Assembly (NCBI GenBank): GCA_016934605.1
Contig: JAFGSO010000457.1
Coordinates: 1-23,186 of the forward strand
Length of the DNA: 23,186 nt
From: Calditrichota bacterium
GTDB lineage: Bacteria; Calditrichota; Calditrichia; RBG-13-44-9
Direction of reading: 5' to 3'
This document shows, piece after piece, positions 1 to 6,843 of this stretch (position 1 is its first letter; each line of letters starts with the position of its first letter). Under the pieces are notes generated by a model. The model saw only the letters and a list, made by a program, of their open reading frames with translations. It was not told the origin of the DNA and did no database searches. The position numbers were made by a program, and so were the translations under genes.

Positions 1-864
1 GTCCGGAGTTATATGAATCATTCCCTGAAAGGGATAATCCCAGCCGGCGGAATGTAACTGATACATCTCTATAAATGTATCCGGATTGTAAACAAAAACC
101 GTCAGTTTTTTTTGCAACAGATAATTCCGGTCAAACAGTTCCGATGTCGCATCTGCAGCTGAATGGTACTTTAGTTTCCGGCTCAGGTCGTTCATGATAA
201 AATTCAGCTGGTTATGAACGTGCTGTGCCAGCTTCAAACCGCTGCTGTCTGCAATGATGAATTGAATTTCCTCTGATTCTATCCGGAAATATCTTTTACG
301 GGCCATCAGGTGAAGGGCATCGAAGGGAATCCGGATGGTCCGGTAATAGTCTAAATACAGCTCCACCAGCGGATCCTTGTTGAGTTGTCCGGCATAATTC
401 TGACGGAGGAGCATTCTTATTCGCGCTTGCGGGAAGACAATAGCGCGTGTCAGCGATTCCGGTTTACCGCGGATCATGGGATACAGATTCATAATATGGG
501 CATCTACACCGATTTCATTCAGATTATGGACCAGAACCGGTACCTGAGCTCCCCGATTGAGCTCAAGCAGAATATAGCGGCAGGAAATCAGACCTCCGAA
601 ATAGGTATCCGGATAGCGGTATAAAAATTCAAGATATTTCTGTGGATTATCCGACAGGACAGTTTCCCGGTAAAGCATCTCCTGAGTTCGGATTTGTATG
701 GAATCATAGCGGGAGGTATCCCCGGGTGGAGCTATTCCCATTTCCTCAGGAGCAGCCGCCGAGATATCGTTCACACCTCCCCAGAGCAGCATATATATGG
801 AGATTAAAATGATTAATAGAAAGAATTTTAATACATTTTTATTTATTTTTGTATCCAGGGACAT
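1..864 (-). CDS. Exported protein, truncated by window edge; possibly peptidase MA-like
   Basis: The frame is open from the start to base 1, so the C-terminus is missing (288 codons present). I chose the ATG at 862-864 because GAGAG lies about 7 bases upstream; an in-frame ATG at 892-894 adds ten residues but has no spaced ribosome site. The N-terminus (MSLDTKINKNVLKFFLLIIL, then more hydrophobic residues) is a signal peptide or signal anchor. The rest is soluble and mostly helical. Near the cut end the segment KKLTVFVYNPDTFIEMYQLH followed by GWDYPFQGMIHITPD resembles the strand-loop region before the HExxH motif of peptidase MA-like metalloproteases, but the catalytic helix would lie outside the window. 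That family call is tentative. The next gene upstream (membrane protein, stop at 1015) is 150 bases away. Confidence 0.6.
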   Translation of the reverse strand, partial: MSLDTKINKNVLKFFLLIILISIYMLLWGGVNDISAAAPEEMGIAPPGDTSRYDSIQIRTQEMLYRETVLSDNPQKYLEFLYRYPDTYFGGLISCRYILLELNRGAQVPVLVHNLNEIGVDAHIMNLYPMIRGKPESLTRAIVFPQARIRMLLRQNYAGQLNKDPLVELYLDYYRTIRIPFDALHLMARKRYFRIESEEIQFIIADSSGLKLAQHVHNQLNFIMNDLSRKLKYHSAADATSELFDRNYLLQKKLTVFVYNPDTFIEMYQLHSAGWDYPFQGMIHITPD

Positions 865-1014
865 TTTTATTCTCTCGTCTTGTTTATCATTCATCCTGAT
901 ATATTTGAATAAGAAGCTGTCAGTTATATTCAGCGGTTTTAAGCAAATTTAATTGACAATTATAACAACATCTTTTATAAAAATATAGTCTGATTAGATC
1001 CAGTTTTCAATCTC

Positions 1015-1740
1015 CTAATCAACTTCACTACTTATCAAGAATCTCCTGAATATTGCAAAGATCGGAATATAGATCAGGATCATTCCAAAAATAAACAACG
1101 GCCAGTTATAATAAACTGGAACATAGGAGGTTATGATATATCTGAACTGCTGGCTTTCGGAGAGTGAAAAAAATTCAAAAATAAGATCATTGGATATGAG
1201 AATGGCAGTGTAGTCCCAGATGAAAGTTATGAATACGACTACTGCACCGGATATCAGCAATACCCAGTCACGAATTCGAAATGTAAAATCGGCTTGTTCA
1301 TCCAGCACATGCAGAACGATGAGAGAAAAAACGATCATAGTGAGCGAACAGAGAAGCGGCGCCAGTAACGGTCCCAGCCAGGGGACCGGTATCAGAAACA
1401 GTATATCCCAGGTCAAAAGGGATGGAGGCCAGTCGAGAAAAGCCTTCAAACCGACATAATAGAAAATATCCCAGATGGCGAAGCTGTAGAAAAAATAAGA
1501 TAATCTCTGCAACCGGTTTTGTCCGCAGATAAAAGCAACAGCCAGCAGCATAACAATAGTACAGAGTTCACGTACCAGTTCGGCGGCATAAATATCCATT
1601 GAAATAACAGCCATAGGAAAGCTGAAACCATCCGGATAATACTGGGCCCTGAGGTATACCACCACAATGGCTTCCAGAAAACCCATGGCAATGCCGAAGA
1701 CCAGGAGATAAAGCAGGTTGTGGCGGGTTCTGATGCTCAT
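1015..1740 (-). CDS. Polytopic inner-membrane protein of unknown function
   Basis: 241 residues, almost entirely hydrophobic, with six or seven predicted membrane segments (around residues 8-30, 55-75, 82-104, 112-150 as one or two passes, 159-182 and 213-236). Conserved-looking features include GFLEAIVVVYLR in the first helix, an RELCTIVMLLAVA segment, and a WDIFYYVGLK then WPPSLLTWDILFLIPVPWLGP stretch rich in Trp and Pro. It resembles a family of uncharacterised membrane proteins scattered across bacteria. No enzymatic motif is recognised, and no function is proposed. The start has AGGA about ten bases upstream. It lies between a repeat-filled gap of 556 bases and the truncated exported protein, possibly co-transcribed with the latter. 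Confidence 0.8.
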   Translation of the reverse strand: MSIRTRHNLLYLLVFGIAMGFLEAIVVVYLRAQYYPDGFSFPMAVISMDIYAAELVRELCTIVMLLAVAFICGQNRLQRLSYFFYSFAIWDIFYYVGLKAFLDWPPSLLTWDILFLIPVPWLGPLLAPLLCSLTMIVFSLIVLHVLDEQADFTFRIRDWVLLISGAVVVFITFIWDYTAILISNDLIFEFFSLSESQQFRYIITSYVPVYYNWPLFIFGMILIYIPIFAIFRRFLISSEVD

Positions 1741-2296
1741 CCTTCAAATTTCCTGACGAGATTTCAGTTTAATTTAAGAAAAATATGGGAATTGTCAAAA
1801 AATGGAAAAAGGAAAAGGGAAAAGGGATAATGGATAAATGAGAGGATACAGGTATCAGGAGTCAGAAGTCGGTTGGGGAAAAAAAGGCGCAGGATCAGAG
1901 GCGCAGGGGCTCCCGACTCCTTGTCAACCTCCGGTTGACCCGTCGGGACTAAACCTTCCATGGTTTAGCCAGAAGCCAATAATAAATTCCAAATTCCAAA
2001 CTCCAAATTCCAAAAAAATTACAAATCTCAATTTATAAATTTAAAAATCCTAAGTCAGGAGCCAGAAACTAGATGCCAGTAGCCAGTCAGTAGTTTGCAG
2101 TCAGCGGTTGCCATTCCAGAGTCATTACTTTTTACTTTGTATTTTTTACTTTGTATTGTGTATGCCCACCGCCTTGAGCCTTGAACCTTTGAACCCATGA
2201 GCCTTTGTGCCTCTGAGCCTCTGCGCTCCGCCGGGATGGCGGATCCGCGCGCGTGACCCTGATCCATTCCTTTTCCCTTTTCCCTTTAGCCTGTTC
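1741..2296. repeat. Gene-free region with several families of heptamer tandem repeats
   Basis: No credible gene. The region is made of short tandem words, mostly with a 7-base period: GGAAAAAGGAAAAGGGAAAAGGG at 1804-1826 (written as GGAAAAA-GGAAAAG-GGAAAAGGG); ATTCCAA, ATTCCAA, ACTCCAA, ATTCCAA at 1986-2013; CAGTAGC/CAGTCAG-type words at 2050-2108; ACTTTTT, ACTTTGT, ATTTTTT, ACTTTGT, ATTGTGT at 2127-2161; and TGAGCCT/TGAACCT-type words at about 2174-2226. A hairpin TCCGCC-GGGAT-GGCGGA lies at 2227-2243. The end, 2257-2296, is a CCTGATCC / TTTTCCC tract that recurs downstream of two other sorting-domain genes. The AAAAGGG tract near 1804 and the CCCTTTT tract near 2271 are in opposite orientation, so they bracket the region. 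Confidence 0.75.
1911..1968. repeat. Cluster of 7-bp-stem hairpins (REP-like)
   Basis: Nested hairpin: outer stem TCCCGAC (1911-1917) with GTCGGGA (1942-1948); inner stem GTCAACC (1923-1929), loop TCC, GGTTGAC (1933-1939). Directly abutting is CTAAACC (1949-1955), loop TTCCAT, GGTTTAG (1962-1968). All three stems are 7 bp and perfect. There is no T-run on either side, so a terminator is unlikely. The architecture recalls REP-type palindromes moved by RAYT transposases, but no transposase is present here. Confidence 0.6.
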
Positions 2297-4945
2297 TCAC
2301 CGCATTAAAATCATCTTTTTAGTCTCCAGAAATCCCTCCGCCTCTAACTTATACAGATACACACCGGAGGCCAGGTTACCCGCATCCCATTGATATTCAT
2401 AGGAACCGGAAAGCAGGAATTCCGAAAGCAGGGTTTCCACTTCTTCTCCCAGGATGTTGAAAATTTTCAGGGTCACCTGCGTGGCTTCCGGCAGATCAAA
2501 TGCAATGGTGGTGGTCGGGTTGAAGGGATTGGGATAGTTCTGTTTCAACTCATATGTTTCCGGCAAGTTATTGGCCAGCTGTTGATTCACACCACCCACC
2601 GGGCCGACCACCGGCGAACCAAGAAGCGACTCACAAGCTCCGATATCAGGATTTGAGCCAACCGGTGTGGGACGCTGGCATCCCATCAGACAAGAGGAGG
2701 GACAACCTACCAATTTTGATCCGAATTTATAGGTAGAAATACCACTTCCGATGCAATTGCTGGAATCGGCTAGTTCGAAGAATTCTCCACTCATCCCGGG
2801 GTCTTCGGAAATATTTTTCAGGCCGTGATAACCTCCGGCAATATCGGAATATACCACGGTAATGTTTCCTGATCTTCGGTAGATCTCATCATGGGAATTC
2901 GATGCATGATTATTCCACGATATACAGTTCATAATCAATGGGTGGGCAAACATCCCATACGTATAAACAGCGCCTGCTACTCGAGCCTCATTTCCGGTAA
3001 TGGTATTATTGAGTATTAAAGGTTCTGTGGATTGCGGTTCAAATCCGGTATAATAACAGACGGAGATACCGCCACCGTAACCTGCCCGGTTATCATAGAT
3101 GAGATTATTTGATATCACCGGGCTGCAATTTTCAATATAGATACCACCTGCTTCGCCATACAAATGTGATAGAGATCCATGAGATTCATTTCGGGAGATG
3201 ATGTTTCCGCAAACTATTACCTCACCTTTGCAATAAAGGATACCCATACCACCGCCGGCTGCCAGCTGATAAGAATTATAAATATTATGCTGGATAACAT
3301 TATTTTCGATACAGATAGTGTCCGACTCCGTCCAGAGGTAAACACTGATGCCGGCTCCCGGTCCCCAGTTTGAATTGATTTTATTATCGCTGACAATATT
3401 GTTTCTCAAGATGATGGAATTTCCATTTAAATCGATTCCCCCACCACCGGCCCAGTTGTTGGAAGTATAAATCGAATTATTTGTGATTATATTATTTTCC
3501 ATAATACAATCAGAATAATTTATTTCCACTCCTCCACCTGCACAATCATATCCCTGAGAGTGTAAACAGTTATTCACTATCTTATTATTCAGTATCCTGC
3601 AATTTGATGAATCTACAACGATTCCTCCACCGACATGCACCTTGCCATAAGTCGCGAAATCAAATAGTGTTCCGGTTCCTCCGGTAATGGTAAATCCGCT
3701 CAGGGTTGTACCACTTTTTTCACCTGAGATGATCAGCACTACCGATCCGCTGTCGGGATCTGACGGTTGACTCCCGTCAATGATGGTATTTGAGATATGA
3801 GCAGTATCTCCGTCCAGCAGAAAATAACTGGCCACCGTTATGGTTTTTCCTTTAAAATTGATGTTTTCATAATAATGGCCAGCAGCTACCAGAACAACAT
3901 CCCCCTCTCTGGCCATATCAATGCCTCCCTGGATGGTAGACACTTCACCCGGTATCAGAATATTCACCGGCGCAGTGGCATAACCAACAGCGTAAGTATC
4001 ATCGGAGTTGAATGAAGAACCGTGGTACCAGAGTTGAAACTGATTATCCATCTCATTAAAGGAAATCCTGGATCCCCAGCTTTCCTTATCGTCCCAGTTT
4101 CCGGAATTACTGTGTAATAAAACCGGATTTTTGTAGAATTTTGACCAGTTGATACCATCCTCTGACACGGCATATCCGGTTCCCCAGTTTGAGCCGGCAC
4201 CACTGTGACCGCCATACCACATGTGGAATTTGTCATTTCTGAAAATGACATGGGGAGTCGTAACCGACGTTTTTGCCCACGGTTCATCGGGAACAAATAC
4301 AGGATTACGATCATATTTGGTCCAGTGAATTCCGTCAGGTGAACTGGCATAACCGATTTTCATGTCATTCACCGTACCTTCGGCGGAGCCGGCATACCAC
4401 ATATGATAGCCCGCTTCATCATGCAGTACGGCTGGAGCTGTTACAAAACGGGCATCCCATTGTCCTGAAGTGCCAACTTCCAGTACAGGTTCCGGATCTG
4501 TTGACCACTCAATCCCGTCGGATGAAGTCGCGTATCCGATTCGATAATACCGGCCATCATAACCGGCATACCACATCTTAAATTCCTCTTTTTCATAGAG
4601 TACGCAGCCGGTTCGAATTCTGACATCATCCCAGTTGCCTGCAGGGCCAGGTTCCAGCACGGGATTTTTTTCAAATTTTTCCCAGCTGATTCCATCCTTA
4701 GACATTGCGTAACCGATACAGAGGCTTGGTTCTGATAAAGCATCTGCACCGGTGTACCACATGTGGTAGTGACTCCCGTCAAATATCACAGCAGGTTCAA
4801 TAACTCCTGAATCATCCCACTGACCGGAGCGTCCGGCAACCAGTACCGGGTTTTTTTCGCACTTTGTCCAGATGATCTGGGACCATGCTGAAGAATTATG
4901 AAAAAAGAAAAGAGAAAAAAGAATTAGAAAAACATACCTTTTCAT
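2297..4945 (-). CDS. Secreted five-bladed glycosidase-like propeller / beta-helix protein with T9SS sorting domain
   Basis: 882 residues. Signal peptide at 1-22 (MKRYVFLILFSLFFFHNSSA). Residues 24-326 hold five repeats of about 60 residues with the pattern W-K-NPVL, G-WDD, MWY-G, IGYA-S-DGI, matching the five-bladed propeller plan of GH43/GH32/GH130-type proteins; which Asp/Glu would be catalytic cannot be judged. Residues about 327-790 are a right-handed parallel beta-helix (STIQGGID, then many N-N-I and GGGI turns), the fold of pectate-lyase/NosD-like proteins, closely matching the helix in the gene at 13806-16676. The last 82 residues are a type A T9SS sorting domain with YPNPFNP, ending KKMILMR. 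AAGGGGGA six bases upstream supports the ATG. Likely exported and attached to or released from the surface, binding or cutting a carbohydrate (inference). It has its own 438-bp leader. Confidence 0.85.
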   Translation of the reverse strand: MKRYVFLILFSLFFFHNSSAWSQIIWTKCEKNPVLVAGRSGQWDDSGVIEPAVIFDGSHYHMWYTGADALSEPSLCIGYAMSKDGISWEKFEKNPVLEPGPAGNWDDVRIRTGCVLYEKEEFKMWYAGYDGRYYRIGYATSSDGIEWSTDPEPVLEVGTSGQWDARFVTAPAVLHDEAGYHMWYAGSAEGTVNDMKIGYASSPDGIHWTKYDRNPVFVPDEPWAKTSVTTPHVIFRNDKFHMWYGGHSGAGSNWGTGYAVSEDGINWSKFYKNPVLLHSNSGNWDDKESWGSRISFNEMDNQFQLWYHGSSFNSDDTYAVGYATAPVNILIPGEVSTIQGGIDMAREGDVVLVAAGHYYENINFKGKTITVASYFLLDGDTAHISNTIIDGSQPSDPDSGSVVLIISGEKSGTTLSGFTITGGTGTLFDFATYGKVHVGGGIVVDSSNCRILNNKIVNNCLHSQGYDCAGGGVEINYSDCIMENNIITNNSIYTSNNWAGGGGIDLNGNSIILRNNIVSDNKINSNWGPGAGISVYLWTESDTICIENNVIQHNIYNSYQLAAGGGMGILYCKGEVIVCGNIISRNESHGSLSHLYGEAGGIYIENCSPVISNNLIYDNRAGYGGGISVCYYTGFEPQSTEPLILNNTITGNEARVAGAVYTYGMFAHPLIMNCISWNNHASNSHDEIYRRSGNITVVYSDIAGGYHGLKNISEDPGMSGEFFELADSSNCIGSGISTYKFGSKLVGCPSSCLMGCQRPTPVGSNPDIGACESLLGSPVVGPVGGVNQQLANNLPETYELKQNYPNPFNPTTTIAFDLPEATQVTLKIFNILGEEVETLLSEFLLSGSYEYQWDAGNLASGVYLYKLEAEGFLETKKMILMR

Positions 4946-4983
4946 GATGAATCCCCCTTGTGTTATGGTTTGGATATTTACCT

Positions 4984-5009
4984 CGAAGAATGCATAAGGT
5001 CATTCTTCG
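4984..5009. repeat. Perfect 9-bp-stem hairpin in leader of the propeller/beta-helix gene
   Basis: CGAAGAATG (4984-4992), loop CATAAGGT, CATTCTTCG (5001-5009). It starts 39 bases upstream of the ATG at 4945 and would be in the 5' leader RNA of that gene. No T-run follows on either strand. Role unknown: leader structure or operator. Confidence 0.5.
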
Positions 5010-5110
5010 CTCAAATTGCTGGCTGATTCAGTCATTGCGATTTCCAGATTATTCATTTTTTTCTACCATCTGTTGTTTTTTAAGACAAAATCCCTTAAAA
5101 TAACAATGCC

Positions 5111-5201
5111 CGTGGGGGTAGGTCTATTCATAGAACTCCCCTTGTGGTGCCGGGACCACCAGCTCTTGACTCGCCCAGTCGGCTGGTGGTCTGCTTTTTT
5201 T
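5111..5201 (+). terminator. Structured plus-strand region with terminator-like hairpin and T-run
   Basis: Read on the plus strand: a hairpin with GGGG (near 5115-5118) and CCCC (5038-5041 of the next thousand, i.e. 5138-5141) closing an inner TCTA/TAGA stem; then GTGGT (5144-5148), loop GCCGGG, ACCAC (5155-5159); and a competing 9-bp stem ACCACCAGC (5155-5163) with GCTGGTGGT (5182-5190), containing an inner GACT/AGTC stem, followed four bases later by seven T (5195-5201). The last element has the form of an intrinsic terminator, and the two ACCAC pairings exclude each other. All genes here are on the minus strand, so this would end a plus-strand non-coding transcript, or be a palindromic mobile repeat. 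A 96-codon plus-strand frame across it has no support as a protein. Confidence 0.4.
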
Positions 5202-5231
5202 AAACCTCTTGTCTTTCAACTACAGTGCAAA

Positions 5232-5383
5232 GAGCAGAGAGCAGAGAGGAGGCTCAGTGGTTTATGGGCTTATGGTGAAAGGCTAGAGGATAATTTTGGA
5301 TCCTGATTCCTGAATCCTGATTCCTGCCTTTGCGCCTCTGAGCCGTTGAGCCCCTGATCCTTTCCTTTTCCCTTTAGCCTGTT
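5232..5383. repeat. Heptamer repeats and CCTGATCC/TTTCC tract before sorting-domain 3' end
   Basis: GAGCAGA, GAGCAGA, GAGGAGG at 5232-5252; TCCTGAT, TCCTGAA, TCCTGAT, TCCTGCC at 5301-5328; GCCTTTGCGCCTCTGAGCC-type words at 5324-5355; then CCCCTGATCC-TTTCC-TTTTCCC-TTTAGCCTG at 5351-5381, which nearly matches 2257-2293 and 23087-23125. The rest of the 4946-5383 gap holds the two hairpin elements listed separately and no gene that I can support. Confidence 0.7.
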
Positions 5384-6808
5384 TTATCTCATAAGTATCA
5401 TCTTCCTTATCTCCACATATTCCTCCGCCTCCAGTTTATACAGGTAAACGCCAGAGGCCATGTTGCCTGCATCCCATTGATATTCATAGGAACCGGAAAA
5501 CAAGAAATCCGAAACCAAGGTTTCCACTTCTTCTGCCAGGACGTTTAAAATTTTCAACGTTACCTGGCTGGCTTTTGGCAGATCGAATGCAATAGTTGTG
5601 GATGGGTTGAAGGGATTGGGGTAGTTAGGATGAAGTTGAAAGTTGATTTTTTCACTCCCACACTTCTTCTGATCCACGGACGTTATGAAATTCAGATATA
5701 CTTGAATTAGATTTTCGACTATTTGAGAAGCATGACCGGTATAGGAATTCATTAAAACCACAAAACTGATACTATCCGTCGGAAGATAGTACATGGCAGA
5801 ACTGAAACCATCGATTTTTCCAATATACCCCCAGAAATTTCGGCCCTCAATGGTAAACCTGCAAGTCCCCAGACCATAACCATTTATAGGTGGAAAGTTT
5901 ACCGGAGTAAAACTGACCATCTGGATTAAATACTGGTGACTAAAATATTCACCCCGGTATAAATAACCGGCCCAATTAGCCACATCTTCAGCAGTGGCAA
6001 TTATCCCACCTGACGTCCAGGCCATACTGTAACGGGAAGTTCGCGGCATGGGATACAGGTCATCTAAAATCATGTCTCCATCGATATCCATCCAGGGGTG
6101 AGCCAAGTCTCCCACAACGGTATCCTCAACTTCCAGGAAAGTATGATTCAGATTATACGGATCAAGAAAATCATTATGTAATTCGTGTGACACGCTGGTA
6201 CCAGTTTCCTGTTCAATGATCATGCCAGCCAGTAAAAAATCGGTGTCTGAGAAGCGAATTGCCCAGGTAGAATAAGGAGGATTCAGAAAATTAGTCAGAA
6301 TTTCATGTGGCGTCCAGACACGACTGGAATCAGAATAACATGACTGTTTAAACAATGGATGTTCCGTATAATCAAAAAGAGAACTACTATGATGTATCAG
6401 TGAATGAATGGTAAGTAAAGAGTTAGTCCAGAGATTGGGGTAGTCTAATATCCAATTATATTGGATGGTATCATACAGATTATTATTAGTTCCTTCTGCC
6501 AGAAGTTTTATCATCATTGCAGCAGTATAACTTTCTGTAATGCCTCCGATACCAAAAAGCATTTCAGACGTTATGGTGTCTTTCGTTACAGGATTCGAAT
6601 ATCCGCTGGTTCCAAGCCAGGTCCCCTTACGTGCACTGATAACAGCTGCCGAGGCACCTACATCGTTATAGTTTTTTAAAGATAAATCAAGTTCCTGCTG
6701 AAGTCGGTTGATCAGTATCGGATCAAAATTATTCTGGGTATATGCATTGTATAAAAATGAAAAAATCAAAAAACTGAGACAAAAAAGATAATTCCTAAGA
6801 TTTTTCAT
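5384..6808 (-). CDS. Secreted serine-hydrolase (beta-lactamase/class C PBP) fold protein, catalytic residues lost, T9SS sorting domain
   Basis: 474 residues from the ATG at 6808, chosen because GAGGA lies four bases upstream and a signal peptide follows (MKNLRNYLFCLSFLIFSFLY). Residues about 30-375 match the beta-lactamase-related serine hydrolase family (class C lactamases, DD-peptidases, EstB esterases): SLIHHSSSLFDY corresponds to the LLTHTSG segment and TSGGIIATAEDVANW to the SSGG/DLA region. All catalytic boxes are altered. SxxK reads GITE (89-92), YxN reads FSD (186-188), and the HxG/KTG box reads YIG (328-330). The fold is probably kept for binding. Residues about 392-474 are a type A sorting domain, about 79% identical to that of the gene at 2297-4945. 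The gene lies 35 bases after the stop of the Reg_prop gene, so the two are probably one operon. Confidence 0.85.
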   Translation of the reverse strand: MKNLRNYLFCLSFLIFSFLYNAYTQNNFDPILINRLQQELDLSLKNYNDVGASAAVISARKGTWLGTSGYSNPVTKDTITSEMLFGIGGITESYTAAMMIKLLAEGTNNNLYDTIQYNWILDYPNLWTNSLLTIHSLIHHSSSLFDYTEHPLFKQSCYSDSSRVWTPHEILTNFLNPPYSTWAIRFSDTDFLLAGMIIEQETGTSVSHELHNDFLDPYNLNHTFLEVEDTVVGDLAHPWMDIDGDMILDDLYPMPRTSRYSMAWTSGGIIATAEDVANWAGYLYRGEYFSHQYLIQMVSFTPVNFPPINGYGLGTCRFTIEGRNFWGYIGKIDGFSSAMYYLPTDSISFVVLMNSYTGHASQIVENLIQVYLNFITSVDQKKCGSEKINFQLHPNYPNPFNPSTTIAFDLPKASQVTLKILNVLAEEVETLVSDFLFSGSYEYQWDAGNMASGVYLYKLEAEEYVEIRKMILMR

Positions 6809-6843
6809 ATAATCCTCATGTATCGACCTGAATATTGTTGCCA

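Noticed and set aside
385..624. 79-codon plus-strand frame
   Set aside because: Antisense to the truncated exported protein, whose frame is open over the entire segment and has a signal peptide.
1804..2230. CRISPR array
   Set aside because: Units are about 7 bases with no unique spacers, and no cas genes are present.
5016..5306. 96-codon plus-strand frame in the gap
   Set aside because: Runs through hairpins, a T-run and heptamer repeats; low-complexity composition and no ribosome site of note.
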